Source: Pseudomonas frederiksbergensis
Lineage (GTDB): Bacteria; Pseudomonadota; Gammaproteobacteria; Pseudomonadales; Pseudomonadaceae
Direction of reading: 5' to 3'
Length of the DNA: 64,000 bases
NCBI RefSeq assembly: GCF_035751725.1
Contig: NZ_CP142104.1
Location: 4,526,001-4,590,000, forward strand
Made by a program: the position numbers and the translations under genes. How positions within the stretch are numbered: the stretch's first letter is position 1; the number at the start of each line of letters is the position of its first letter. Under the pieces are notes generated by a model. That model was not told the origin of the DNA and did no database searches. It saw only the letters and a program-made list of their open reading frames with translations. Shown here in pieces: positions 45,048 to 54,226 of the stretch.

Positions 45048-47222
45048 ATGACCTCCAAAAAAACAGCCACTGCGGTTTCCGATCTGACCCTGAGCCCAGC
45101 CGCCAACGGCCCTGAAACCTCGACACTGTCGAGCAGCTCACGATCCTTGGCCACCCAGCAATACCTGTATTTCACCGAGACCAACACCGACCGCATCCTC
45201 GACAACCTCGACGGCCTGCGCGATGCCGTGTTCCCGCGCCCGCCGCATCTGGTGGACGACGAGAGCGAACGTGGCCAGCAGGAATTCCCTTCGGTGTGCC
45301 TGATCGGCCTGGGGCGCTGCGGGTCCAATATCGCCCTGGACGTCGCGGAGCTGGTCTACAACGCCCGCAAGTTCTACCTCAACGAATTCAACGCCGAAGA
45401 CAAGAACTACGGTGACAAGAGCTATCGCCCGGCCCAGTGGATGCGCAACCTGCGCCTGGGCACCAGCAAGGCCAGCAAACCGGTGTTCCTGGTGGAACCG
45501 CTGGTCATGCTCGGCGACCTGGACAAGGACATCGCCGGGCGCATCCGTTTCTCGCGCAAGGGCGAGAAAAGTGGCTTTTTGCGCGACTACAGCAAAATGA
45601 AAATCATGGACCTTTCGGAAGTCCATGCCGGCGGTGCCGGTAACGCGCCGATCCTCGGCCAGTACCTGGCCAAAATCATCCTGAACAAGGACACCCAGCG
45701 TTTTTCCAGCCCCGACTGGAAAATGATCCACTCGTACCTGATCGACAGCTGCGGCATCAAGGCCAACCAGTCGCGCCTGTATTTCTCGATCTTCAGTGCC
45801 GGCGGCGGCACCGGTTCGGGCATGGCCTCGGAGTTCGGCCTGGCCCAGCAGTACTCGTACATGAACAAGACGTTCGACACCAAGCCGATGGACGAGCATG
45901 ACAGCAAGAGCGGCCATTCCTTCGTCTTCGAGCCGATCTTCACCAGCGGCATCTGCGTGCTGCCGAACATTTCCGACCATCGCAGCGAAATGTCCGAGGC
46001 CTTGCACATCAACGCCGGACGCCTGCTGTGCAAATACCTCTCGGAAGAATGGGATTTCTCGTACAACTTCGCCAACGAAGACAGCAGCGAAGCCAGCGTG
46101 ATGGGGCGTATCCGTCCATGGAACGCGATGATGCTGATCTCCAACGACATCATGCGCTACGCCGAAGAAAGCGATGACGGCAACATCCAGAACATTGATG
46201 TCAATGCCATGGAGAAGCACGCCAACCAGTACATTTCCCAGCAGATCTTCAACATCCTGACGGCCCAGGCCGTCACTACCGACTACGACCAGAACTACTT
46301 CCGTCGTGCCGGCATCGACATTGGCGAAACCATTCGCCTGGACGCCAACGACTTGTTCATGAGCCTGGCCGGTCCGGTGGCAATCGCCTATGCCGAGTCT
46401 GTCGTCCCGGAAACGCCGGCGCCGAGCGGCGACAAGTTCAAGGTGTTCGAGAAAGAGCCGCCGCGCCTGAACATCGACGACCTGTTCTTCCGCTCCATCG
46501 ACCTGCCGCACTTCAACAAAGTCACCCAGGCCATCGAGGGCATCAGCCTGTTGCCCATCGAGTCCAAGCGTTACCGCGCCTCGCTGGAGCAATACAGGAA
46601 CTCCGGCTACGACGCTGCCGCCCTGCACGACCTGCACTTCTTCAAGAATTGCTCGTCGGTGGTATCGATCGTCTCGTTGCCGAAGGACTACAAACTGTCC
46701 TACATGGACCTGAACCGGCTCAAGACCCACCTCAACAGCCTGTTCCCCAACACCACCCTCAAGCGCTACGCGTTGGTGATCGGCGCCTCGGCCAACCTGT
46801 CGCTGACCACCCTGATCGCCAAGAGCCCGTGCCTGTCGGACGACTTCCTGACCCTGATCGTGGCGTTTATCAAGCGCTGCTTCGCCCGCACCCCGTACCG
46901 CTTCGACGAGACGCTGGACAATTCGATCCTGGACTTCATCATCAATGAAGACTTCGACGAAGCACGCATCGACGATCTGCTCAATGAATTCGAGAACCCG
47001 GCCAAGATCCTCGACACCAACTGGTACGCGATCAAGCCGATGTACGAGAAGAAGTACCGTGAGCTGATCAGCGACAAGGAGAAGTTCGTCTCGATCAACG
47101 ACATCCGCCTGTCCCGGGATTGCGTGAAGAAATCCATCAAGTACCTGCGCGAGATCTACCGTCACCGGATCGGCAAGACCAAGGTTATTTCCCTCAATAA
47201 CCATACGGGCAAGAGTTATTGA
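45048..47222 (+). CDS. Tubulin/FtsZ-superfamily GTPase-like protein, 724 residues
   Basis: The nucleotide-binding elements of the tubulin/FtsZ fold appear in order. T1 loop: LIGLGRCGSNIA (residues 85-96). T3-like loop: HAGGAGNAPILG (193-204). T4 signature: SAGGGTGSGMAS (250-261). S6/H7 segment: MMLISNDIMRYA (361-372), with Asn366 placed like the guanine-contacting Asn. Possible T7: RLDANDLF (430-437). Residues 1-80 are a polar extension, and the C-terminal part (about 465-724) has no recognised domain. It is much longer than FtsZ or TubZ and probably falls in the little-studied Tubulin_2 (PF13809) group. ATG at 45048 has a weak ribosome site. It stands alone, followed by strong hairpins. The role is unknown. 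Confidence 0.8.
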   Translation: MTSKKTATAVSDLTLSPAANGPETSTLSSSSRSLATQQYLYFTETNTDRILDNLDGLRDAVFPRPPHLVDDESERGQQEFPSVCLIGLGRCGSNIALDVAELVYNARKFYLNEFNAEDKNYGDKSYRPAQWMRNLRLGTSKASKPVFLVEPLVMLGDLDKDIAGRIRFSRKGEKSGFLRDYSKMKIMDLSEVHAGGAGNAPILGQYLAKIILNKDTQRFSSPDWKMIHSYLIDSCGIKANQSRLYFSIFSAGGGTGSGMASEFGLAQQYSYMNKTFDTKPMDEHDSKSGHSFVFEPIFTSGICVLPNISDHRSEMSEALHINAGRLLCKYLSEEWDFSYNFANEDSSEASVMGRIRPWNAMMLISNDIMRYAEESDDGNIQNIDVNAMEKHANQYISQQIFNILTAQAVTTDYDQNYFRRAGIDIGETIRLDANDLFMSLAGPVAIAYAESVVPETPAPSGDKFKVFEKEPPRLNIDDLFFRSIDLPHFNKVTQAIEGISLLPIESKRYRASLEQYRNSGYDAAALHDLHFFKNCSSVVSIVSLPKDYKLSYMDLNRLKTHLNSLFPNTTLKRYALVIGASANLSLTTLIAKSPCLSDDFLTLIVAFIKRCFARTPYRFDETLDNSILDFIINEDFDEARIDDLLNEFENPAKILDTNWYAIKPMYEKKYRELISDKEKFVSINDIRLSRDCVKKSIKYLREIYRHRIGKTKVISLNNHTGKSY

Positions 47223-47238
47223 GGCAGGCCACCGTATC

Positions 47239-47270
47239 GCCCCGATTCGCGAGCCTGCTCGCGAAGGGGC
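47239..47270. repeat. Hairpin-forming REP-like element after the tubulin-like gene
   Basis: GCCCC-GA-TTCGCGA ... TCGCGAA-GGGGC, a compact palindrome built on the GCCTGCTCGCGAAGG repeat core, 17 bases past the stop. Confidence 0.8.
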
Positions 47271-47309
47271 CTTGAGCGACACCGCAGAAACAACATCCAG
47301 AAACAATTA

Positions 47310-47327
47310 AGCAGCCAAAAGGCTGCT
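47310..47327. terminator. Short hairpin AGCAGCC-AAAA-GGCTGCT
   Basis: Perfect seven-base stem with a four-base loop. There is no long T-run, so intrinsic termination is uncertain. Confidence 0.5.
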
Positions 47328-47351
47328 CGATAAACTGTTCCCGTTACGTAT

Positions 47352-47394
47352 ACGTCACCCTGCCTTGTGGCGTTTCGCCACGGCAGGCTGACGT
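47352..47394. terminator. Large palindrome between convergent genes
   Basis: Three paired blocks: ACGTCA / TGACGT outside, CCTGCC / GGCAGG, and GTGGCG / CGCCAC around a TTT loop. This is a very stable hairpin between the tubulin-like gene and the convergent DUF2288 gene. Confidence 0.6.
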
Positions 47395-47454
47395 CTCGCT
47401 ACTCACCTACACACTTTCAACCGGGCCACGGGACGATTCAATTTGGTGCACCGA

Positions 47455-47760
47455 TCAATTCGATGCCCTTTCCTGGATCATGATCCAAGGCGAAACCACC
47501 ACGGCCCAGAGTTGTGGATCACGCTCGAAAAAATCCAGCGCCCGCGTTTCAGACAGCTTGGCGACCTGCCCGGCGCCCAGCCAGGCGGCGACTTTGGTAC
47601 CTTCGTCCTGGGCAACGGCTTCGGCTGCGGCGATCAGATCCAATGCCGGGTCGACCCACAATAGGGCACCCTTGGCAAAGAACGGCTCCAGCTCTTTCCA
47701 AGTGATAGATGCGGTTTCACCGAGCAATTTGGCATAGAGGGTGCTAGGTTCTTGATTCAT
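47455..47760 (-). CDS. DUF2288-family protein
   Basis: A 101-residue soluble protein with TLYAKLLGETASITWKELEP at the N-terminus and a WVDPALDLI segment, features of the DUF2288 family. No function is known. The pattern is helix, strand, helix, strand, with no membrane segment. ATG at 47760 has a weak upstream site. It is divergent from braC and convergent with the tubulin-like gene. Confidence 0.75.
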   Translation of the reverse strand: MNQEPSTLYAKLLGETASITWKELEPFFAKGALLWVDPALDLIAAAEAVAQDEGTKVAAWLGAGQVAKLSETRALDFFERDPQLWAVVVSPWIMIQERASN

Positions 47761-48099
47761 GGGAGCTGTCCGGAAAAGAAATCGGCGCGAATGATAACGT
47801 CGGTGGTCTGGCAGAAAAACCCGGTTGCAATTGCAGCATCGATCGAAAAGCGCAGCAAAGCCAAGGATTGCCGATTTGACCGGACAAACCCCGCCGCGAA
47901 TCTGCCTTTTTCTTTCAATAAAGCGACACCCTCAGGTTTTGCCCCCAAGCGCCAGCTTCCCTTGCCAACAATCGGCGCTCTACACTGTACCGGTACAGTT
48001 GCCGGGGGCATTTTCCGCGAGGATATCCAAGATATCTGACCCGGTTCTGCTGCTACGGCGCCAGGACTATAAAAACTACAACAGCATGAGTGGAGCACT
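47761..48099. other. Regulatory region upstream of braC
   Basis: A 339-base divergent gap holding a 16-base perfect palindrome (47984-47999), 101 bases before braC. An AT-rich TATAAAAACTACAACAGC stretch lies before the braC ribosome site. Frames seen here lack coding character. Confidence 0.6.
47984..47999. promoter_or_regulatory. Perfect 16-base palindrome ACTGTACCGGTACAGT
   Basis: Fully symmetric operator-like sequence 101 bases upstream of braC. The ACTGTAC half-site recalls motifs bound by GntR-type dimers, but the regulator is not known to me and none is encoded nearby. Confidence 0.55.
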
Positions 48100-49227
48100 A
48101 TGACTAAGGCTACTAAGCAGATTTCCAAACTGTTTGCCGCTATGGTTCTGGCCGGGGTTGCCAGCCATTCGTTTGCCGCCGACACCATCAAGATCGGCAT
48201 CGCCGGCCCGAAAACCGGCCCTGTAGCCCAATACGGCGACATGCAGTTCAGCGGCTCCAAGATGGCGATCGAGCAAATCAACGCCAAGGGCGGCGTCAAC
48301 GGCAAGCAACTGGTCGCCGTTGAATACGACGACGCCTGTGATCCGAAACAAGCGGTCGCGGTCGCGAACAAAGTCGTCAACGACGGCGTCAAGTTCGTCA
48401 TCGGCCACCTGTGCTCCAGCTCCACCCAGCCGGCTTCGGACATCTACGAAGACGAAGGCGTGATCATGATCACTCCAGCGGCCACCAGCCCGGACATCAC
48501 CGCCCGTGGCTACAAGATGATCTTCCGCACCATCGGCCTGGACAGCGCCCAAGGCCCAGCGGCCGGCAACTACATCGCCGACCACGTCAAGCCGAAAGTC
48601 GTTGCGGTCCTGCACGACAAGCAGCAGTACGGTGAAGGCATTGCCAGCGCGGTGAAAGCCACCCTCGAGAAGAAAGGCACCAAGGTTGCCGTATTCGAAG
48701 GCGTAAACGCCGGCGACAAAGACTTCTCCTCGATGATCGCCAAGCTCAAGCAAGCCAACGTCGACTTCGTCTACTACGGCGGCTACCACCCAGAGCTGGG
48801 CCTGATCCTGCGTCAAGCCCAGGAAAAAGGCCTGAAGGCCAAGTTCATGGGTCCGGAAGGCGTGGGTAACGACTCCATTTCGCAAATCGCCAAGGAAGCT
48901 TCCGAAGGCCTGCTGGTGACCCTGCCGAAATCCTTCGACCAGGATCCAGCCAACGTCGCCCTGGCTGACGCGTTCAAGGCCAAGAAAGAAGACCCGAGCG
49001 GTCCGTTCGTGTTCCCGTCCTACTCCGCTGTGCAAGTGATCGCCCAGGCCATCACTTCCACCAAAAGCGAAGACCCGGAAAAAGTGGCTGAAGCCATCCA
49101 CGCCGGCACCTTCAAGACGCCGACCGGTGACTTGAGCTTCGACAAGAACGGCGACCTGAAGGACTTCAAGTTCGTGGTTTACGAGTGGCATTTCGGCAAA
49201 CCTAAAACCGAAGCTTCGCCTCAGTAA
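48100..49227 (+). CDS. braC: Branched-chain amino acid ABC transporter, binding protein
   Basis: A 375-residue periplasmic Leu/Ile/Val-binding protein with a signal peptide (MVLAGVASHSFAADTIKIG, cleavage near residue 27). The first domain has GIAGPKTGPVAQYGD, and a Cys pair lies near DDACDPKQAV and GHLCSSS. It delivers branched-chain amino acids, perhaps also alanine and threonine, to BraDE. ATG at 48100 follows TGGAG. A strong terminator-like hairpin separates it from braD, which allows excess binding protein. Confidence 0.95.
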   Translation: MTKATKQISKLFAAMVLAGVASHSFAADTIKIGIAGPKTGPVAQYGDMQFSGSKMAIEQINAKGGVNGKQLVAVEYDDACDPKQAVAVANKVVNDGVKFVIGHLCSSSTQPASDIYEDEGVIMITPAATSPDITARGYKMIFRTIGLDSAQGPAAGNYIADHVKPKVVAVLHDKQQYGEGIASAVKATLEKKGTKVAVFEGVNAGDKDFSSMIAKLKQANVDFVYYGGYHPELGLILRQAQEKGLKAKFMGPEGVGNDSISQIAKEASEGLLVTLPKSFDQDPANVALADAFKAKKEDPSGPFVFPSYSAVQVIAQAITSTKSEDPEKVAEAIHAGTFKTPTGDLSFDKNGDLKDFKFVVYEWHFGKPKTEASPQ

Positions 49228-49251
49228 GGCCCTGCCTGACTGACTGCCAAT

Positions 49252-49277
49252 AAAGCCCACGGCGTGCCGTGGGCTTT
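49252..49277 (+). terminator. Terminator/attenuator between braC and braD
   Basis: Perfect 12-base stem AAAGCCCACGGC / GCCGTGGGCTTT with a two-base loop, followed by GTTTTG. It would end most transcripts after braC and let some continue into braDEFG. Confidence 0.88.
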
Positions 49278-49457
49278 GTTTTGAATGTATTGGGCCGCGC
49301 TGGCGTGATCCGCCAGTCTCCCCACCTGAAAATCTCAAAACCGTCATCAGCGGTTCGCTGGCAAAACCCGTGTTCGAAGTGGATGAAGATCCACGGGCCC
49401 CGGGCGGGAAAATGACTCCACCAGTGAAATGCGTATCAGGTTTTTAGGAGCGCTGTA

Positions 49458-50381
49458 ATGCCTGACATCTATCACTTCTTCCAGCAGCTGGTTAACGGCC
49501 TGACCGTTGGCAGCACGTATGCCCTGATCGCCATCGGCTATACGATGGTCTACGGCATCATTGGAATGATCAACTTCGCCCACGGCGAGGTGTACATGAT
49601 CGGCTCCTACGTGGCGTTCATCGCCATCGCCGGGCTGGCCATGATGGGACTCGACAGTGTCCCGCTGTTGATGACCGCGGCTTTCATCGCGAGCATCGTG
49701 GTCACCAGTTCCTATGGCTACAGCATCGAACGGATCGCCTACCGCCCCCTGCGCGGCAGCAACCGTCTGATCCCGCTGATTTCCGCCATTGGTATGTCGA
49801 TTTTCCTGCAGAACACGGTACTGCTTTCGCAAGACTCCAAGGACAAATCCATTCCCAACCTGATTCCGGGCAACTTCGCCATCGGGCCAGGCGGGGCACA
49901 TGAAGTGCTGATTTCCTACATGCAAATCGTGGTGTTCGTGGTGACCCTGGTCGCCATGCTCGGCCTGACGCTGTTCATCTCCCGTTCCCGCCTGGGCCGC
50001 GCCTGCCGTGCCTGCGCCGAGGACATCAAGATGGCCAACCTGCTGGGCATCAACACCAACAACATCATCGCCCTGACCTTCGTCATCGGTGCGGCCCTGG
50101 CGGCCATCGCGGCGGTGCTGTTGAGCATGCAATACGGCGTGATCAACCCCAACGCCGGCTTCCTCGTCGGCCTGAAAGCCTTCACCGCCGCGGTACTGGG
50201 CGGCATCGGCAGCATCCCCGGCGCCATGCTCGGCGGGTTGGTGCTGGGCGTGGCGGAAGCCTTTGGCGCCGACATCTTCGGCGACCAGTACAAGGACGTC
50301 GTAGCGTTCGGCTTGTTGGTTCTGGTTCTGTTATTCCGGCCGACCGGCATCCTGGGCCGCCCGGAGGTTGAAAAAGTATGA
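49458..50381 (+). CDS. braD: Branched-chain amino acid ABC transporter permease (LivH type)
   Basis: A 307-residue inner-membrane permease with about eight helices. [20 protein letters not shown] and [14 protein letters not shown] are LivH-type signatures, and [20 protein letters not shown] is the loop that contacts the ATPases. ATG at 49458 follows TAGGAG. Its stop overlaps braE as ATGA. Confidence 0.95.
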   Translation: MPDIYHFFQQLVNGLTVGSTYALIAIGYTMVYGIIGMINFAHGEVYMIGSYVAFIAIAGLAMMGLDSVPLLMTAAFIASIVVTSSYGYSIERIAYRPLRGSNRLIPLISAIGMSIFLQNTVLLSQDSKDKSIPNLIPGNFAIGPGGAHEVLISYMQIVVFVVTLVAMLGLTLFISRSRLGRACRACAEDIKMANLLGINTNNIIALTFVIGAALAAIAAVLLSMQYGVINPNAGFLVGLKAFTAAVLGGIGSIPGAMLGGLVLGVAEAFGADIFGDQYKDVVAFGLLVLVLLFRPTGILGRPEVEKV

Positions 50382-51634
50382 CTAGGCATCTCAAATCGGC
50401 GCTTTTCAGCGCCCTGCTGGTCTGGGCCGTGGCCTACCCGGTACTCGGTCTCAAACTGACCATCGTCGGCATCAACCTGGAAGTGCACGGCACCAGCCCG
50501 GCCATCCTCGCCACCATCGCCGTGTGCTCCGTGCTGATGTTCCTGCGCGTGCTGTTCAGCACCCAGATCAGCGCCGCATGGAAGGCATCGCCCGGCGTTC
50601 CGGTAATCCCGGCCAAGGCCAGCAACTTCCTGACCCTGCCATCGACCCAGCGCTGGATCGTCCTGGGCCTGATCGTCGTGGCACTGGTGTGGCCGTTCTT
50701 CGGTTCGCGCGGCGCGGTGGACATCGCCACGCTGATCCTGATCTACGTGATGCTGGGCCTGGGCCTGAACATCGTCGTAGGCCTCGCCGGGCTGCTGGAC
50801 CTGGGCTACGTCGGCTTCTATGCCGTCGGCGCCTACAGCTACGCGCTGCTGTCCCACTACTTCGGCCTGAGCTTCTGGATCTGCCTGCCGATCGCCGGGA
50901 TGATGGCCGCCACCTTCGGTTTCCTGTTGGGTTTCCCGGTCCTGCGCTTGCGCGGCGACTACCTGGCGATCGTAACCCTGGGTTTTGGCGAAATCATCCG
51001 TCTGTTCCTGCGCAACCTGACCGACATTACCGGTGGCCCGAACGGCATCAGCAATATCGAGAAGCCGACGTTCTTCGGCCTGACCTTCGAGCGTAAAGCC
51101 GCCGAAGGCCTGCAGACCTTCCACGAGTACTTCGGCCTGCAATACAACTCGATCAACAAGGTGATCTTCCTCTACCTGGTTGCCCTGCTGCTGGCCCTGG
51201 CCGCGCTGTTCGTCATCAATCGCCTGCTGCGCATGCCGATCGGCCGTGCGTGGGAAGCGCTGCGTGAAGACGAAATCGCCTGCCGTGCCCTGGGTCTCAA
51301 CCCGACCGTGATCAAACTGTCGGCCTTTACCCTTGGCGCAGCGTTCGCCGGTTTCGCCGGTAGTTTCTTCGCGGCTCGCCAAGGCCTGGTGACGCCCGAG
51401 TCCTTCACCTTCATCGAGTCGGCGATCATTCTCGCCATCGTGGTGCTGGGCGGGATGGGCTCGCAGTTGGGCGTGATCCTGGCGGCGATCGTGATGATCC
51501 TGCTACCCGAAATGATGCGTGAATTCAGTGAATACCGCATGTTGATGTTCGGCGCCTTGATGGTGCTGATGATGATCTGGCGTCCTCAAGGTCTGCTGCC
51601 TATGCAACGCCCCCACATGGAGCTGCGCAAATGA
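50378..51634 (+). CDS. braE: Branched-chain amino acid ABC transporter permease (LivM type)
   Basis: A 418-residue permease with an N-terminal extension of helices (DUF3382-like, about residues 1-110) before the LivM core: [20 protein letters not shown], and [17 protein letters not shown] as the ATPase-contact loop. ATG at 50378 overlaps the braD stop, and its stop overlaps braF by four bases. It forms the channel with BraD. Confidence 0.95.
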   Translation: MTRHLKSALFSALLVWAVAYPVLGLKLTIVGINLEVHGTSPAILATIAVCSVLMFLRVLFSTQISAAWKASPGVPVIPAKASNFLTLPSTQRWIVLGLIVVALVWPFFGSRGAVDIATLILIYVMLGLGLNIVVGLAGLLDLGYVGFYAVGAYSYALLSHYFGLSFWICLPIAGMMAATFGFLLGFPVLRLRGDYLAIVTLGFGEIIRLFLRNLTDITGGPNGISNIEKPTFFGLTFERKAAEGLQTFHEYFGLQYNSINKVIFLYLVALLLALAALFVINRLLRMPIGRAWEALREDEIACRALGLNPTVIKLSAFTLGAAFAGFAGSFFAARQGLVTPESFTFIESAIILAIVVLGGMGSQLGVILAAIVMILLPEMMREFSEYRMLMFGALMVLMMIWRPQGLLPMQRPHMELRK

Positions 51635-52398
51635 GCCGCGAGATCCTAAAGGTTGAAAATCTGAGCATGCGCTTCGGCGGCTTGCTGGCGGTCAACGGCG
51701 TGGCCCTGACCGTCAAAGAGAAACAAGTGGTTGCATTGATCGGGCCGAACGGCGCGGGCAAGACCACGGTGTTCAACTGCCTGACCGGCTTCTACCAGCC
51801 CACCGGCGGCACCATCCTGCTGGACGGCGAGCCGATCCAGGGCCTGCCCGGCCACCACATCGCCCGCAAGGGCGTGGTGCGGACCTTCCAGAACGTGCGG
51901 CTGTTCAAGGACATGACGGCGGTCGAGAACCTGTTGATCGCCCAGCACCGTCACTTGAACACCAACTTCTTTGCCGGCCTGTTCAAGACCCCGGCGTTCC
52001 GCAAGAGCGAACGCGAGGCCATGGAGTACGCCGGGTACTGGCTGGACAAGGTCAACCTCACCGAGTTCGCCAACCGTACCGCTGGCACCCTCGCCTACGG
52101 GCAGCAACGTCGCCTGGAAATCGCCCGCTGCATGATGACCCGCCCGCGGATCCTCATGCTCGACGAACCGGCTGCCGGCCTGAACCCGAAGGAAACCGAA
52201 GACCTGAAGGCGCTGATCAGCGTGCTGCGCGAGGAGCACAACGTCACCGTGCTGCTGATCGAACATGACATGAAGCTGGTCATGAGCATTTCCGACCACA
52301 TCGTCGTGATCAACCAGGGCACCCCCCTGGCCGACGGCACGCCGGAACAGATCCGCGACAATCCTGAAGTGATCAAAGCCTACCTGGGGGAAGCGTAA
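51631..52398 (+). CDS. braF: Branched-chain amino acid ABC transporter ATPase (LivG type)
   Basis: A 255-residue ATPase with Walker [11 protein letters not shown]-loop [13 protein letters not shown], signature [13 protein letters not shown] and Walker [14 protein letters not shown]. The signature AYGQQ in place of SGGQQ is normal for LivG. ATG at 51631 overlaps the braE stop; braG begins right after the stop. Confidence 0.95.
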   Translation: MSREILKVENLSMRFGGLLAVNGVALTVKEKQVVALIGPNGAGKTTVFNCLTGFYQPTGGTILLDGEPIQGLPGHHIARKGVVRTFQNVRLFKDMTAVENLLIAQHRHLNTNFFAGLFKTPAFRKSEREAMEYAGYWLDKVNLTEFANRTAGTLAYGQQRRLEIARCMMTRPRILMLDEPAAGLNPKETEDLKALISVLREEHNVTVLLIEHDMKLVMSISDHIVVINQGTPLADGTPEQIRDNPEVIKAYLGEA

Positions 52399-53100
52399 AT
52401 GCTGCAGTTCGAAAACGTTTCCACCTTCTACGGCAAGATCCAGGCGCTGCACAGCGTCAACGTCGAGGTCCGCCAGGGCGAAATCGTCACGCTGATCGGT
52501 GCCAACGGTGCCGGCAAGTCAACGTTGCTGATGACCCTTTGCGGTTCGCCACAGGCCCACAGCGGCAGCATCCGCTACATGGGTGAGGAACTGGTGGGCC
52601 AGGACTCGGCGAAGATCATGCGCAAGAGCATTGCCGTGGTGCCTGAGGGTCGTCGGGTATTTGCCCGGTTGACCGTGGAAGAAAACCTCGCCATGGGCGG
52701 TTTTTTTACCGACAAGGGCGACTATCAGGAGCAGATGGACAAGGTCCTGCACCTTTTCCCACGCCTGAAAGAGCGCTTTACCCAGCGCGGCGGCACCATG
52801 TCTGGCGGCGAACAGCAAATGCTCGCCATCGGTCGTGCGCTGATGAGCAAGCCCAAGCTGCTGTTGCTCGACGAGCCTTCCCTGGGCCTGGCGCCGATCA
52901 TCATCCAGCAGATCTTCGACATCATCGAACAACTGCGCAAGGACGGCGTGACGGTGTTCCTGGTGGAGCAGAACGCCAACCAGGCGCTGAAAATCGCCGA
53001 CCGGGCGTACGTGCTGGAGAACGGTCACGTGGTGATGCAAGGCACCGGTGAAGCGCTGCTGACCGACCCGAAAGTGCGCGAGGCGTACCTGGGCGGTTGA
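52399..53100 (+). CDS. braG: Branched-chain amino acid ABC transporter ATPase (LivF type)
   Basis: A 233-residue ATPase with Walker A GANGAGKST, VPEGRRVFARLTVEENL, signature MSGGEQQMLAIGRAL and Walker B LLLLDEPSLGLAP. It pairs with BraF. The ATG directly abuts the braF stop. Last gene of the operon, followed by a strong terminator. Confidence 0.95.
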   Translation: MLQFENVSTFYGKIQALHSVNVEVRQGEIVTLIGANGAGKSTLLMTLCGSPQAHSGSIRYMGEELVGQDSAKIMRKSIAVVPEGRRVFARLTVEENLAMGGFFTDKGDYQEQMDKVLHLFPRLKERFTQRGGTMSGGEQQMLAIGRALMSKPKLLLLDEPSLGLAPIIIQQIFDIIEQLRKDGVTVFLVEQNANQALKIADRAYVLENGHVVMQGTGEALLTDPKVREAYLGG

Positions 53101-53113
53101 TTCCGCCTCGATG

Positions 53114-53140
53114 AAAAAAACGGCCTTCGGGCCGTTTTTT
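53114..53140 (+). terminator. Rho-independent terminator of braCDEFG
   Basis: Stem AAAAAACGGCC / GGCCGTTTTTT with a TTCG tetraloop and a run of T, 13 bases past the braG stop. A-T symmetry makes it bidirectional. Confidence 0.95.
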
Positions 53141-53162
53141 CGCCCCGATGTTCAGCGAAAAC

Positions 53163-53198
53163 ACCTGTGGCGAGGAAGCTTGCTCCTTCGCCACAGGT
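53163..53198. repeat. REP-like palindrome after braG
   Basis: ACCTGTGGCGAGGAAGC / GCTCCTTCGCCACAGGT, nearly perfect, between the bra terminator and the convergent LysR gene. Confidence 0.9.
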
Positions 53199-53213
53199 AT
53201 AGCGCCTTTCACT

Positions 53214-54122
53214 CTACAACCGATCCAACGCCTCCCCACTCCTCTTGAACCACGCCATCAAATAATCAGCCAGCACCTGCGTCCGCTTGGGCAACCCACC
53301 CTGATACGGGTGGACCAGGTACATCGGCATGCGCCGGGTCTGATAGTCGCGCAGCAGCCAGCGCAGGCGTCCATCGGCCAATTCATCGTTGAGCAGGTAA
53401 GACGGCAAACGGGCAATGCCGGCGCCCGCCAAGGCGGCTTTCTTCAAAAGGCTGTAGTGGTTGCTGGCAAACGGCCCGGACACTCGCACCCGGAGCAATT
53501 CGTGTTGCTGGTGATACAACCATTCTTCCCGGCCACTGTAGTGGCTGTTGAGCAGGCACTTGTGCTCCGCCAGGGCGTGGGGGCTCTTGGGCTCGCCATA
53601 GCGTTCCAGGTAGGCCGGGCTGGCGCAGGTCATCTCATGCCAGGCCAACAACGGGCGAGCCACCAATCGCTCGTCGATTGCCGCATCGGAGCGGATCGCC
53701 AGGTCGAAGCCATCGCGGGACAGGTCGCGGTAGCCGTTGTTGAGCTCCAGCTCGATCTGCACATCGGGATAGCTGTGGGCAAATTCCGTAAGCAACCCCT
53801 CAAAGAACGTTTCGCCCAACGAAACCGGAACGGTCATACGCACCGGCCCGGAAATATCGCCCTTCAGGCGCGCCAACGCCTGACGCGCCCTTTCCACCTG
53901 GACCAACAACGCCTGGGCCTGGGGCAGCAGCGCCGCCCCCGCCGCCGTCAGGCTCAAGCGTCGTGTCGTACGCTGGAGCAGCAGCACCGAAAATCGCTCT
54001 TCCAGAAGACTGATGCGCTTGGACAGTTGCCCCTTGCTGCATCCCAATTGCTGCGCCGCCAAGGTGAAACTTCCAGCCTCCACCAGCACTGCAAACGCTG
54101 CAAGGTCGTCAATTTCGCTCAC
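53214..54122 (-). CDS. LysR-family transcriptional regulator
   Basis: A 302-residue regulator with an N-terminal winged helix (FTLAAQQLGCSKGQLSKRIS, residues about 19-38) and a periplasmic-binding-like effector domain (GPVRMTVPVSLGETFF onward). It is divergent from the SDR gene 104 bases away, the usual arrangement for a LysR regulator and its target. GTG at 54122 (GGA upstream) is preferred to a start 14 codons earlier, as the DNA-binding domain then begins near residue 3. It belongs to the CrgA/DsdC-like group. Confidence 0.85.
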   Translation of the reverse strand: MSEIDDLAAFAVLVEAGSFTLAAQQLGCSKGQLSKRISLLEERFSVLLLQRTTRRLSLTAAGAALLPQAQALLVQVERARQALARLKGDISGPVRMTVPVSLGETFFEGLLTEFAHSYPDVQIELELNNGYRDLSRDGFDLAIRSDAAIDERLVARPLLAWHEMTCASPAYLERYGEPKSPHALAEHKCLLNSHYSGREEWLYHQQHELLRVRVSGPFASNHYSLLKKAALAGAGIARLPSYLLNDELADGRLRWLLRDYQTRRMPMYLVHPYQGGLPKRTQVLADYLMAWFKRSGEALDRL

Positions 54123-54226
54123 TGGATTGTTTCCAATTGAAAACCAAAGGTTTCCTATTAGCACGCTTATCCCCAGGAAAATCCACTCTAGACTGCAACC
54201 TCGTTCAACCCCAATGAGGAACAGCC

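Noticed and set aside
45138..47306. A 722-codon open frame antisense to the tubulin-like gene
   Set aside because: It mirrors a GC-rich gene in another frame; its residues show no domain and it lacks a ribosome site. The sense strand has ordered tubulin motifs.
49916..51382. A 488-codon frame antisense to braDE
   Set aside because: Gln/Arg/Asp-rich low-complexity product, as expected of an antisense shadow of membrane-protein genes.
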